Source: DATAJX01 sp964601735
GTDB taxonomy: Bacteria > Pseudomonadota > Alphaproteobacteria > UBA2136 > UBA6156
DNA length: 40,684 nucleotides
Direction of reading: 5' to 3'
NCBI GenBank assembly: GCA_964601735.1
Contig: CAZROO010000011.1
Coordinates: 1-40,684, forward strand
Shown here: piece by piece, positions 1-8,331 of the stretch
Layout of the letters: each line of letters starts with the position of its first letter
Position numbering within the stretch: the stretch's first letter is position 1
Made by a program: the position numbers and the translations under genes
The notes under the pieces: generated by a model
What the model was told of the DNA's origin: nothing
Seen by the model: only the letters and a program-made list of their open reading frames with translations
Database searches by the model: none

Positions 1-216
1 ATGCTGAACGCCGATGAGCACGCCAACTTCTTTGAACAGCGCGCCACCGAGTATGCCCGTGCGGCGACCCAGGGCAGCTGGGATGACGCCTTTAGCGCGA
101 TGATGGCCACCAGCACCGAGGAGACCGCGCAAAGCCCGGTGAACATGCAGACGTGGGAGGAGGGCAGGTTTGCCAATACCTTCAAACCATTGCAGGAACA
201 GTTCGGCAAAGCTTAG
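1..216 (+). CDS. Unknown protein, probably the 3' end of a longer gene
   Basis: The frame is open from the first base and ends in TAG at 214-216. The window begins on an ATG, so this may be an internal methionine of a gene starting outside. The 71 visible residues are helical and rich in Ala, Glu and Gln, with no membrane segment and no family I recognise. A 124-bp palindromic repeat follows directly after the stop codon. The context (flagellar genes 1 kb on) does not by itself give a function. Confidence 0.45.
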   Translation: MLNADEHANFFEQRATEYARAATQGSWDDAFSAMMATSTEETAQSPVNMQTWEEGRFANTFKPLQEQFGKA

Positions 217-340
217 GCATTCTACTGGGACGGGGTGTAAATTCATTTTTCCTAGCCCTGCGCTCCTCACGTACTAAGATGTACGCTGCGGTGCTCGGGA
301 CGTCGGAGAAAATGAATTTCCCCTCCCGCCCAGCGAATGC
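217..340. repeat. 124-bp imperfect palindromic element, copy 1
   Basis: The element starts GCATTC and ends GAATGC, and its two halves are imperfectly complementary along the whole length. The outer arms (217-251 and about 307-340) share GCATTC, TGGG and AAATTCATTTT. The centre contains CACGTAC and GTACGCTG around a 6-nt loop. A near-identical copy lies at 6342-6464. The two copies differ in the stem by paired changes (AAA/TTT here, TTT/AAA there), so the hairpin is conserved. It starts one base after the stop codon of the preceding gene and may act as its transcript end. Confidence 0.85.
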
Positions 341-369
341 CGGAGGCTGCGTTTAACGGAAGTGTGAAT

Positions 370-657
370 ATGAAATATTTGACTTTATTATTGCTGGTGG
401 TGGGTCTGGCTCCATTGCCTTTCACCGTTCACGCCAGCAATGACGTTTGCACCTCCTGCGCGGATTCGAAAGACGACGACGGCGACAGCTCCGATGCGTG
501 GTCTGCCCAGCAGGGCGACGATGTGCTGAACCCGGACGGCGAAAGCCCGAATGACTTTGCGGGCGGGGTTGAGGACGGCATCAGCAACGGCGGTATTGAC
601 CTACCACAAATGGACCCGCTGAGGCCCCAGCCCGAACCCACCGGCTTGCCGCAGTAA
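370..657 (+). CDS. Small secreted acidic protein
   Basis: The ATG at 370 has GGAAG about 7 nt upstream and begins a clear signal peptide (MKYLTLLLLVVGLAPLPF, ending near HAS). The frame continues upstream to 337, but that part has no ribosome site and runs into the palindromic repeat. The mature part of about 75 residues is very acidic (DSKDDDGDSSD), has two Cys close together (CTSC) and ends in a Pro-rich tail. I recognise no family. It is probably a periplasmic or exported small protein. It is followed at once by a bidirectional terminator. Confidence 0.65.
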   Translation: MKYLTLLLLVVGLAPLPFTVHASNDVCTSCADSKDDDGDSSDAWSAQQGDDVLNPDGESPNDFAGGVEDGISNGGIDLPQMDPLRPQPEPTGLPQ

Positions 658-683
658 AAAAGGCCCCGTGAGGGGCCTTTTTC
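656..683. terminator. Bidirectional rho-independent terminator
   Basis: Stem AAAAGGCCCC / GGGGCCTTTT with a GTGA loop, flanked by A6 and T-rich runs. It lies between convergent genes and overlaps the TAA of the secreted protein gene, so it can serve both strands. Confidence 0.9.
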
Positions 684-684
684 G

Positions 685-1161
685 TTAGTTGAAAAGGGAA
701 GGGCGGTTACGCAAAGCCGATGGCGTGAAGAGGTACTGGGAAATATTGCCGATTCCGGTGACCGCATGCTTGAACGTTTCACTTAAATCTTGCACGGCAT
801 TGCGGCCGGGCAGGTTAAGCAAGCCGTCAAATCCTTGGCGGAGAACCTTGCTCAGCAATAATTCGGCTTCGTTGTCGCTGAAGGCGATTATAAAAACCGG
901 CGGTGTCCGGTTGCCGAACCGGTTCCTGAGCGCGGCCAGCATGGTCATGGCGTGAGTGCCGTCGGCCATGGTCGGTGCGCACAGAACCATCGTGGGCAGG
1001 GTGGCTTCTCCAAGCTTCAGCAGCAGCCGGTAACCAGCGAGGCAGGAAATCTTATCAATACCGGCTTCGTGCAGCTTTTCCTTCATCCAGCGCTGCTGTT
1101 CCGGCGTGAAGGCGCCGATAAGATGGCAGAATGAATACTTATGTCGCTCATGGCGTTTCAT
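685..1161 (-). CDS. Receiver-like (pseudo-receiver) protein next to flhF
   Basis: The chosen start is the ATG at 1161, which has GGAG 9 nt upstream. The frame extends to a TTG at 1230, but the likely promoter lies between the two. The 158-residue product reads like a CheY-type receiver fold: alternating strands and helices, a VLCAP...ADG segment where receivers have VLD...MDG, a PPVFIIAFSD strand, and GFDGLLNLP where receivers have GADDFLxKP. The phospho-acceptor Asp appears replaced by Cys and the conserved Lys by Asn, so phosphorylation is unlikely. It is divergent from flhF. A role in flagellar regulation is an inference from position only. Confidence 0.6.
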   Translation of the reverse strand: MKRHERHKYSFCHLIGAFTPEQQRWMKEKLHEAGIDKISCLAGYRLLLKLGEATLPTMVLCAPTMADGTHAMTMLAALRNRFGNRTPPVFIIAFSDNEAELLLSKVLRQGFDGLLNLPGRNAVQDLSETFKHAVTGIGNISQYLFTPSALRNRPSLFN

Positions 1162-1202
1162 TGAGGGGTACTCCAAGAAAACGGAAAGAAGGGGTTCGGT
1201 TG

Positions 1203-1230
1203 AGTATACATAAATTAATTCCCTGCACAA
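1203..1230 (-). promoter_or_regulatory. Sigma70-type promoter for the receiver-like gene
   Basis: On the minus strand, TTGTGC (1225-1230) and TATACT (1203-1208) are separated by 16 nt. The expected start near 1195 lies downstream of the TTG alternative start and upstream of the ATG at 1161, which supports the shorter gene. Confidence 0.6.
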
Positions 1231-1272
1231 AAGGTTTTAACGGCGCCGTTCCGTGGTAATTTGGATACCAAG

Positions 1273-2391
1273 ATGCGCCTTAAAACCTACACCGCTCCCG
1301 ACATGCAGGCCGCGTTGCGGCTGATTCGCGACGAGCTGGGCCAGCAGGCCTTGATTCTGAACACGCGCAAAATCAAAAACGCCAAGGGCGAGCCGACGCT
1401 GGAAATCACCGCTGCGCTCAACGAGCCTGAGGCGCCGACCACCAATATTCCCGCGCCGATGGAAGGGCCTGTGCCAGCTTCGATTCTGCCGGCTTATTCT
1501 TCGGTGGCGTCTGTGCCTGCCGCGTTGCCCAAAACCGTGCCGGCCTTCATGCAAAACGCCCGGGTAGTGCAGAGCCAGTCCGCGCCGGTGCAGATGCCGC
1601 TCGATTTGCAGGCCAGCCTGGAAAGCATTTTGCGCGGCCACAAGCTGCCGGTTGATTTGATCGAGCGTCTGACAGCGGCGGTGAAGGGACTGACGGCGGC
1701 GCAGTTCAGCCCCGCCGATGCGCTGGAAATGGTGCTGGGCAAGACGCTGTCGCTCAAGCCTGCCGCCGACCTGCTGCCCGCCACCCACGCCCACGCCTTT
1801 GCCGGGCCGCATGGCGCGGGCAAAACCAGCTTCATCATCCGCCTGGCTCAGCAGTGGAAGAACACCGGCGCGCAACTGGTGGTGCTGTCGCTCGACAACC
1901 TTAAGCTCGGCGGCTTTGACCCGCTGGAAAAGGCGGCGGAGATTTTCCATATTCCGGTGAAACTACTCACCGAGCCCAAGGATTTATCGGCGCTGGGTCG
2001 GCAGTTGGGGCCGAGCTTGCGGATTCTCATCGATACGCCGGGGCTGGCGCCCGCCGACCGTGTGGGCCAGCAAAAGCTGCGCCAGCGGCTGGATGATTTG
2101 AACCTGCCGCTGCAAACCCATTTGCTGCTGCCCGCAGCGTGGCACGGTGAGCAGTTGCCGCTGCTGCCTGCTGCGTATCAGAGTTTGAAAGCAGACAGCC
2201 TGATTGCCGCGCGGCTGGACGAAGCGCTGACGCTGGGGCCGCTGGTGGCGACGCTGGCGGGCACCAAGATGCCGACGGGCCTGGCGACGAATAACCCGCA
2301 ACTGACGGTGCCGGTGCAGCAGCTTTCGGCGCGCTGGATTGCCGAAATGCTTACTCAGTTACCAAGGCAGCCGTGGGAGTTAGGGCAATGA
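1273..2391 (+). CDS. flhF: Flagellar biosynthesis GTPase FlhF
   Basis: FlhF is an SRP-type GTPase that sets the position, usually polar, and number of flagella. The start ATG at 1273 gives MRLKTYTAPDMQAALRLIRD, the typical FlhF beginning; the frame also runs back to a TTG at 1261. The N domain is followed by P-loop GPHGAGKT (residues 178-185), a G3 motif LIDTPG and a region AARLDEA where FlhF and Ffh normally have TKLDE. The length of 372 aa suits the family. The G2 and G4 motifs are divergent (LDNLKLGG; ARLDE), so GTPase activity may be weaker. The stop overlaps the flhG start (ATGA), so the pair is translationally coupled. Confidence 0.93.
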   Translation: MRLKTYTAPDMQAALRLIRDELGQQALILNTRKIKNAKGEPTLEITAALNEPEAPTTNIPAPMEGPVPASILPAYSSVASVPAALPKTVPAFMQNARVVQSQSAPVQMPLDLQASLESILRGHKLPVDLIERLTAAVKGLTAAQFSPADALEMVLGKTLSLKPAADLLPATHAHAFAGPHGAGKTSFIIRLAQQWKNTGAQLVVLSLDNLKLGGFDPLEKAAEIFHIPVKLLTEPKDLSALGRQLGPSLRILIDTPGLAPADRVGQQKLRQRLDDLNLPLQTHLLLPAAWHGEQLPLLPAAYQSLKADSLIAARLDEALTLGPLVATLAGTKMPTGLATNNPQLTVPVQQLSARWIAEMLTQLPRQPWELGQ

Positions 2392-3140
2392 ACGTGGACA
2401 AGAAGCCTTTGATTCTCGCCATTGCCAGCGGCAAGGGTGGCGTCGGCAAGACCGGCCTGACGCTTAATTTGGCTACCCTGCTGGCCCGCAGCGGCAAAAA
2501 AGTGTTGGTTATTGATGGCGATATCGGCCTGGCCAATGCCGACGTGCAGTTGAATATCCATCCGCAATACAGCCTGGCCGACGTGGTCAGTGGGCGGGTG
2601 GGCATTAAGGCGGCGCTCACCGCCACGCCGCAAAAGTTCGATTTGCTCGCGGGTAGCGCGGGGCATTCCGGCCTGGTGCAACTGCCGCTGCCGCAACTGC
2701 ACCTGTTCTGGGATGCGCTGGAGGCGCTGGCGCAGAATTATGACGTAACGCTGGCCGACATGGCCGCCGGGGTGAGCCCGCATGTGCTGACGCTGTGCGC
2801 GCGCAGCACCGCCACGCTGCTGGTGGCCACGCCCGACCCGAGCAGCCTGACTGACGCCTACGCGCTGGTGAAGCTGATGTGGCACCAGCAGCAGGTGAAC
2901 AACGCCCAGCTTATCGTCAACCAGGCCAGCGTGCGCGAGGCTGCGCAGGTGCACAACAAAATCGGTACGGCGATGCGCGCGTTTTTGCACCTGCCCGAGC
3001 CGACGCTGCTGGGCAACGTACCGGTGGACAGGGTGTACGCCACGGCGGTCAAAAACCACCAGTTGGCGGCGCAGGCTTTCCCCCAATGCGCGGCGGTGGA
3101 AGCGCTGCGCGATATCATTCATAAATTACCCAAGGGATAA
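2388..3140 (+). CDS. flhG: MinD-like flagellar number regulator FlhG (FleN)
   Basis: This is a ParA/MinD-family ATPase of 250 aa that partners with FlhF to limit flagellar number. Residues 15-22 form the deviant Walker A GKGGVGKT, followed by VIDGDIGLANADVQLNI, close to the FleN signature, and DMAAGVS in place of the usual DTAAGIS. The start at 2388 overlaps the flhF stop. An earlier GTG in frame at 2373 is less likely. The order flhF-flhG is the standard one. The visible C-terminus (LPKG) has no obvious amphipathic membrane-targeting helix. Confidence 0.92.
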   Translation: MNVDKKPLILAIASGKGGVGKTGLTLNLATLLARSGKKVLVIDGDIGLANADVQLNIHPQYSLADVVSGRVGIKAALTATPQKFDLLAGSAGHSGLVQLPLPQLHLFWDALEALAQNYDVTLADMAAGVSPHVLTLCARSTATLLVATPDPSSLTDAYALVKLMWHQQQVNNAQLIVNQASVREAAQVHNKIGTAMRAFLHLPEPTLLGNVPVDRVYATAVKNHQLAAQAFPQCAAVEALRDIIHKLPKG

Positions 3141-3171
3141 CCGGGCAGCGGGGGGTAGGCTAAGGGGACTC

Positions 3172-5307
3172 ATGGCGGATTTTCTCAGCAACGTTCTGGC
3201 CAGCAACGTTCCCGCGTTGCCGACCGGCGACCCGTCGCTGGTGCGGCTGAACCTCGATTCTGCCGCCAGCACCGCGCTCAAGCCATTTGCCGGGCAGGGG
3301 ATGGTGGCGCTCACCGTCAAGCAACTCCTGCCGGGTGACCTCGCCGTGCTGGCGCTCCCCAACGGCCAGACTATCACCGCGCAGGCGCCGCGTACGCCGC
3401 TGCAACTGGGGTCGCAACTGCTGGTTCAGCTTCCTTCTTCCTTCAACGGCGCCAGTGCTGCGCAACTGACCAACACGCAGGTGCAGTTACTGGCGCGGCT
3501 CTCTACACCGGTGACGCGCGGCGGCACAGTGCCCACTGGCAGTTTGCCATTGCCCGGCACCATGCTTGGCGGCGGTGCTACCGCCGCGCCGTTGCCGCTG
3601 GTGAACCTGCAAGCCGTGCTGAGCCGGAATCCGGTGCTGGCGGTTGCGGAAGAGATTTTGGCGGCGGTGGCCAATGCCGCCACGCCGGAGGCTGCCACCG
3701 TGCCCACCCAACTGCCTGCAGGTCCGGTGGTGGTGACGCCTCAAACCACCGCGCCTGCGCCGCTGCCGCCCGGCCCGGCGGTGGTGCAGGTGACGCAACC
3801 GCCTGTTACGCCCGGGAGTCCGCAGCAGGCGATGCTGTTCCCGATTCCCGCCGCCAATACGCCGACGCCCGCGCCGTTGCCCATTCAAATCAACGCCGGG
3901 CAGGCGCTGCCGCCGGGTACCGAGTTTACGCTGACGATTCCCACGCCCGCAGCTACCGCTCCGCCAGCCGCTGCGCCGGTGGTGGTGCAATTGCCCACCG
4001 CGCTGCCGCTGGCGCCGCAACCGCTCATCGGCGCGCAGGTGGCCAGCGCCCAAACGCCGGAGGTGATGCGCCCCGCCACGCCGACAACATTGAACCCGGT
4101 GGCGCCGGTGCAGGCCACGCCCGCCGTGGTACAGGTGACGCTGAGCCAGAACACGCCGTTGCCCGCCGCGCCGCAACTGGCCCGGGTGATGACGCCTGCC
4201 ACGCTGGTTCAAAACCAACCCGGTACGTTTACCCAGCAGGTGGTTCTGGCTACCGGCCAAACCGCCACCGTCACCACGCCGGCGCCGCTGCCGCCGGGCA
4301 CCAGCCTGCTCCTGCAACCGAATCTGACTCAGCCGCTACAGCCGCAAGTCGTGCAAATCAACCTGCCACAAACGCCGGCCGCGCCAATGCCGCCGCCTGC
4401 CTCTCCCGCGAGTGTTCCGGCGAATATTCCCGTAAACCAACCGCTTACGGCCCAAGTACAAATGTCCGCCGCCAACACGCCGCCGCAGACGTTGCAACTC
4501 ACCATCACCAGCCCCGAGGGGCAGGGGCAAACGCTTACGGTCAGCAGCCCCAGCCCGTTGCCGCCGGGTACGGTGCTGGGTATCCGCGTCAATGCCGATG
4601 CGCAGGTGGTGGTGGAAAGCCTGACCCCGCCGCCCGCGTTGGCCGGGCAGCAAACCCTGGCGCAGTTCCAGAACCAGTGGCCGCAACTGGCCCGCGCAGT
4701 GGCACAGCTCAATGCCACCGACCCCGCCCGCGCCGCCGAACTGACCTCGCGCCTGCCGCAGGCGGCGGGCCTGATGCCGGGCCTTGCCAGCTATGCCGAT
4801 GCTCTTACCCACCAGGCGGCCGACAAGTGGCTGGGCAACCCGGTGGTGAGCATGTTGCGGGCGATGGGTGTGGACCTGACGCACGACCTGAGCCAGCTTG
4901 CGGTTTTCCGCCAGCCCACACCGGACGGCTGGCAGGGGATGATTTTCCCCTACATGGAACAGCCGCAGGGGAACCCGCGGCAGGGCCGGTTCTTCTGGAA
5001 GAACAGCCAGGGCGACGAGCAGCGCAACAGCGGCAATACGCGTTTTGTGGTGGAGATGAACCTTTCCAGCATGGGAGAGGTGCAGCTTGATGGGTTACTC
5101 ACCTACCCCGAGCTCTGGCTCAAGCTGCGGCTGCACCCGGGGTACGACACCTCGTTTGCACCAGGGTTGCAGAATGCCGTGCAAAGCGTGCTGGAGGGCT
5201 TTGGCCTTTCTGGCGGCTTGAGCGTGGAGACATCCTCTGTTTTTCCGATAGATGCGGCCCGGTTGGTTCCAAAACCTGCCGCCCCCACGGTTGCGGCAGA
5301 ACTGTAA
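3172..5307 (+). CDS. fliK: FliK-like flagellar hook-length control protein
   Basis: A 711-aa protein. The first 500 residues or so are rich in Pro, Ala, Thr, Gln and Val and contain recurring units of the type GQTxTVxxPxPLPPGTxLxL. The C-terminal part of about 200 residues looks globular: FVVEMNLSSMGEVQLDGLLTYPELWLKLRLHPG followed by an amphipathic region ending GLSGGLSVETSSVF. This resembles the C-terminal Flg_hook domain of FliK, which switches export specificity. An extended Pro-rich N-terminal ruler is expected for FliK. GGGGA-type Shine-Dalgarno bases precede the ATG. It lies 31 nt after flhG in the same direction. The FliK assignment is by architecture and context; exact domain boundaries are uncertain. 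Confidence 0.7.
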   Translation: MADFLSNVLASNVPALPTGDPSLVRLNLDSAASTALKPFAGQGMVALTVKQLLPGDLAVLALPNGQTITAQAPRTPLQLGSQLLVQLPSSFNGASAAQLTNTQVQLLARLSTPVTRGGTVPTGSLPLPGTMLGGGATAAPLPLVNLQAVLSRNPVLAVAEEILAAVANAATPEAATVPTQLPAGPVVVTPQTTAPAPLPPGPAVVQVTQPPVTPGSPQQAMLFPIPAANTPTPAPLPIQINAGQALPPGTEFTLTIPTPAATAPPAAAPVVVQLPTALPLAPQPLIGAQVASAQTPEVMRPATPTTLNPVAPVQATPAVVQVTLSQNTPLPAAPQLARVMTPATLVQNQPGTFTQQVVLATGQTATVTTPAPLPPGTSLLLQPNLTQPLQPQVVQINLPQTPAAPMPPPASPASVPANIPVNQPLTAQVQMSAANTPPQTLQLTITSPEGQGQTLTVSSPSPLPPGTVLGIRVNADAQVVVESLTPPPALAGQQTLAQFQNQWPQLARAVAQLNATDPARAAELTSRLPQAAGLMPGLASYADALTHQAADKWLGNPVVSMLRAMGVDLTHDLSQLAVFRQPTPDGWQGMIFPYMEQPQGNPRQGRFFWKNSQGDEQRNSGNTRFVVEMNLSSMGEVQLDGLLTYPELWLKLRLHPGYDTSFAPGLQNAVQSVLEGFGLSGGLSVETSSVFPIDAARLVPKPAAPTVAAEL

Positions 5308-5391
5308 CGCCCCGTTTTTTTTGCGTCCAACCCCCGGGCGGGGCTCTACCGGAACGTGCATCCTTCCGCTACACTCATCTCCAATAACAAC

Positions 5392-6342
5392 ATGCAAAAC
5401 ACCACTGCCGCCGCTACGCCTGCCGCCGCTGCCGCCGCGCCTGCGCCGGCGCGGTCCAGCGCCCCCCGCCCGCAACTGACCGAGCCGCAGTTCGTCAAGT
5501 TCGCCGCGCTGATCTACGAGCTTTCCGGTATGCGGTTTGAGGCCAACAAAAGCTATTTCCTCGCCAGCAAAATCGACAACCGGGTGCAGGCGCTGGGGCT
5601 CAAGGGTTTTGATGCCTACCTGGCCTATGTGGAAAGTCCCGGCGGCCGCACCGAGTACGGCTACCTCCTTGACGAAGTCACCATCAACGAAACCTTCTTT
5701 TTCCGCCACGAGCCGCAATTGCAGGCCTTTCGCGACATGCTGCTGCAACCGATGATTTTCGCCCGCCGCAACCAGCGCCAGACCAAGTTCCGCATCTGGA
5801 GTTGCGCCAGCAGCACCGGCGACGAGCTTTATACCATTGCCCTGATGCTCAAGGACCTGAACCTGGTGGGCAAGGACATTACCTTTGAACTGGTGGGAAC
5901 GGATATTTCCCACGACGCGCTCAAAAAAGCGCAGGCCGGGGTTTACCGCAAATATAATATCCGTAACGTGCCGCCAGCGTTGCAGCAGCAGTATTTTGTG
6001 CACGACCCGGTGGGCCCCGGCGGCGAAACCTGGACGCTGAAGCCGGAAATCAGGAACATGTGCAAGTTCCAGGAGTGCAACCTGATGGATGGCCTGCGCA
6101 CCACCGGGCTGGGTAAGTTCGACATCATCTTCTGCCGTAACGTGCTTATTTACTTCGACGACCCCAGCAAGGAAAAGGTGGTGCAAAACCTGGCCAATTG
6201 CCTGGTGGATGACGGCTATTTGCTGCTCGGGCATTCCGAGAATGTTTACAGCCAGCGGCATCTCATCAAGCCGGACAAGACGCATTCGGCGGCCATCGCG
6301 TATGTAAAGGCGCCGCCGGGCACGCCCAAGTACGACGTATAG
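5392..6342 (+). CDS. cheR: Chemotaxis protein methyltransferase CheR
   Basis: CheR uses S-adenosylmethionine to methylate glutamates of chemoreceptors. After an Ala/Pro-rich leader the family motifs follow in order: helical N domain (FVKFAALIYELSGMRF), ETFFFRH, the SAM-binding RIWSCASSTGDELYTIAL, VGTDIS, FDIIFCRNVLIYF and GYLLLGHSENV. I chose ATG 5392 (316 aa). A GTG at 5356 would add 12 residues but has no better ribosome site. The TAG at 6340-6342 abuts the second 124-bp palindrome, across which lies the convergent fliJ. Confidence 0.93.
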   Translation: MQNTTAAATPAAAAAAPAPARSSAPRPQLTEPQFVKFAALIYELSGMRFEANKSYFLASKIDNRVQALGLKGFDAYLAYVESPGGRTEYGYLLDEVTINETFFFRHEPQLQAFRDMLLQPMIFARRNQRQTKFRIWSCASSTGDELYTIALMLKDLNLVGKDITFELVGTDISHDALKKAQAGVYRKYNIRNVPPALQQQYFVHDPVGPGGETWTLKPEIRNMCKFQECNLMDGLRTTGLGKFDIIFCRNVLIYFDDPSKEKVVQNLANCLVDDGYLLLGHSENVYSQRHLIKPDKTHSAAIAYVKAPPGTPKYDV

Positions 6343-6464
6343 CATTCTACTGGGCGGGGTGATTTTTCATTTTTCCTAGCCCTGCGCTCCTCACGTACTA
6401 AAAGTGTACGCTGCGGTGCTCGGGCGTCGGAGAAAATGAAAAATCCCTCCCGCCCAGCGAATGC
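6342..6464. repeat. 124-bp palindromic element, copy 2, between cheR and fliJ
   Basis: This copy begins on the last base of the cheR stop codon and ends on the base before the fliJ stop codon, so it makes up the entire gap between two convergent genes. It is about 90% identical to 217-340. The stem segment is GATTTTTCATTTT paired with its complement, where copy 1 has AAATTCATTTT. The changes on one arm are matched on the other. It probably serves as a two-way transcript end. Confidence 0.88.
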
Positions 6465-6896
6465 TCAGGCTTGAGTTCGCTTCTTCTGTCCCGAGATTTC
6501 GTCCAGTTCGCCCTGCACTTTTTTGGCGTGTTTTTTGCGCTCGGCCAGCAGCTTTTGCTCGTGGAGGATTTCGTAGCGTTTCTGCTCGGCAAACAGGGTG
6601 TTGAGGGTTTGCATGATTTTGGCGATGTTGTCGTTCATCACTGCCTCGATTCTGGCGAGAGCGGCGAGTTCGTTGTCCACCCGGCGGGAAAACAGCCCGA
6701 CCTGCCGCACGGCTTCGGGGTCGTTGCTGGCCAGGCTTTCCATGGCGCTCTGGTTGGCCCTGGCCAGGTCGGCTTTCCAGCGCTGCTGCTCGGCGTGAAT
6801 CTGGGCCAGCTGGCGCTGGGCGGCGGCCAGTTGCACCTGGACTTTTTCGACCTTTTGGGCCGAGAGCTTTATCAGGGTTGCTAACGTATCGGCCAT
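6465..6896 (-). CDS. fliJ: Flagellar export chaperone FliJ
   Basis: The product of 143 aa is almost wholly predicted coiled coil, rich in Ala, Gln, Lys and Glu (KVQVQLAAAQRQLAQIHAEQQRWKADL), the size and texture of FliJ. FliJ is the stalk of the export ATPase and a general chaperone. It sits 11 nt downstream of fliI in the same orientation, the usual fliI-fliJ operon. FliJ sequences are poorly conserved, so the call relies on length, coiled coil and context. Confidence 0.85.
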   Translation of the reverse strand: MADTLATLIKLSAQKVEKVQVQLAAAQRQLAQIHAEQQRWKADLARANQSAMESLASNDPEAVRQVGLFSRRVDNELAALARIEAVMNDNIAKIMQTLNTLFAEQKRYEILHEQKLLAERKKHAKKVQGELDEISGQKKRTQA

Positions 6897-6907
6897 TAGC
6901 CTCGCCC

Positions 6908-8269
6908 TTAATTATTGGCGGCGGCGCGCAGAATGTCGAAGCTTTGCTGCATCGAGAATTTCTCATTTGGCGACTGTTGCAAAAAGGCGTTGAGCGCGGG
7001 CATGCGGGCAATCGCGGTATCGACCAGCGGATCGGTGCCTTTCACATACGCGCCCAGCCGGATGAGTTCGGCCATGTTGCTGTAGGTGGAAAGCAGTTCG
7101 CGGGTTTTTTGCACCAGCTTGGCTTCCTCCGGCTGCAAACATTGCGGCACGGTGCGGGAAATGCTTTGCAGCACATCTACTGCGGGGTAGTGGCCGCGTT
7201 CGGCGATGGTGCGGGTCAGCACCACGTGGCCGTCCAATATCCCGCGCACGGCGTCGCTGATGGGCTCCTCGATATCGCTGCCTTCCACCAGCACGGTGAT
7301 GATGGCGGAAATGCTGCCCTTGCCCACGCCCGGCCCGGCGCGTTCGAGCAGGCGCGGCAGTTCGGCAAACACGCTGGGGGTGAAGCCGCGGGTGGTGGGC
7401 GGTTCGCCGCTGGCCAGGCCGATTTCGCGCTGGGCCATGGCAAAACGGGTGACGCTGTCCATCATGGTCAACACCTTGAAGCCGCAGTCGCGGAAATATT
7501 CCGACACCGCCATAGTCATATACGCGGCCTGGCGGCGGGCGAGGGGCGGTTCATCGCCGGTGGCCACCACCACCACGCTGCGGCGGCGGCCTTCGGGGCC
7601 CAACTGAAGTTCCAGGAACTCGCGCACTTCACGTCCGCGCTCGCCAATCAGGCCAATCACGTTGACGTCGGCGTTGCTGTGCTGGGCCAGCATGCCCATC
7701 AGCACGCTTTTGCCTACGCCGGAACCGGCGAAAATTCCCAGCCGCTGGCCTTCGCACAACGGCAGCAGAGTGTTGAAGATTTTCACACCCATGTCCATGC
7801 GCGGGCCCAGCATGCTGCGCTGGCTGGCCTGCGGCGGATTGGCCTTTAAAAGCCGGTCTTCGCCGCCAAGCGAAGCAAGGGGGCCGAGGTCGTCAATCGG
7901 CTCGCCCAGGGCGTTGACCACCCGGCCGAGCCAGCTGTGGTTGACGCGCACGCTCGGCTGGCTGGAGGCGTCCGGGTATACCCGGCAACCGGGGGCGATG
8001 CCGTCGAGCCCGCCAAAGGGCATCAGCATGGTGCGCTGGTATTTGTCTGACGCTCCCGACTTGTGCCCCACCACTTCGGCCACCATCGTTCCGGATTCGC
8101 GGTTGCTGCCCTGTTTAATGTCTGAAATCACGCAGCGTACGCCCAGCGCGGCATCGGGCAGGCCTTCCACCTCCACCACCATGCCGGCGGCGCCCACCAC
8201 CCGGCCAAAGGCGCGGGCGAGCGGCAAGGTTGCCATTTTCTGGCCCAGTTGCTCCAGCACATCTCCCAT
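6908..8269 (-). CDS. fliI: Flagellum-specific export ATPase FliI
   Basis: FliI is the F1-beta-like ATPase of the flagellar type III export apparatus. The 453-aa sequence has a beta-barrel N domain, Walker A GSGVGKS at about residues 181-187, GLIGERGREVREFL, the ALPRLLERAGPG-type segment (AELPRLLERAGPGVGKGSIS), and the C-terminal YPAVDVLQSISR typical of FliI/YscN ATPases. The start at 8269 is the first ATG in frame after a GC-rich leader. It is divergent from cheW, with about 130 bp between the two starts. Confidence 0.95.
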   Translation of the reverse strand: MGDVLEQLGQKMATLPLARAFGRVVGAAGMVVEVEGLPDAALGVRCVISDIKQGSNRESGTMVAEVVGHKSGASDKYQRTMLMPFGGLDGIAPGCRVYPDASSQPSVRVNHSWLGRVVNALGEPIDDLGPLASLGGEDRLLKANPPQASQRSMLGPRMDMGVKIFNTLLPLCEGQRLGIFAGSGVGKSVLMGMLAQHSNADVNVIGLIGERGREVREFLELQLGPEGRRRSVVVVATGDEPPLARRQAAYMTMAVSEYFRDCGFKVLTMMDSVTRFAMAQREIGLASGEPPTTRGFTPSVFAELPRLLERAGPGVGKGSISAIITVLVEGSDIEEPISDAVRGILDGHVVLTRTIAERGHYPAVDVLQSISRTVPQCLQPEEAKLVQKTRELLSTYSNMAELIRLGAYVKGTDPLVDTAIARMPALNAFLQQSPNEKFSMQQSFDILRAAANN

Positions 8270-8331
8270 GCCGCCATGTTACCCGCCTGCCACCCCGCTG
8301 ACCATAACGCTGCCTGCACAACCAGCGGCGG

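Noticed and set aside
1263..1276. GG-N10-GC match (sigma54-like) at the flhF start
   Set aside because: It overlaps the start codon itself, so a transcript from it would begin inside the gene. Such matches are frequent by chance in GC-rich DNA.
5308..5345. Possible terminator after the FliK-like gene (GCCCCG ... CGGGGC with T8 between)
   Set aside because: The T-run lies inside the loop rather than after the stem and the stem is only 6 bp, so it is not a convincing terminator.
5095..6345. Minus-strand frame of 416 codons across fliK and cheR
   Set aside because: It is a shadow of cheR and the FliK-like gene; the plus-strand proteins have recognised motifs.
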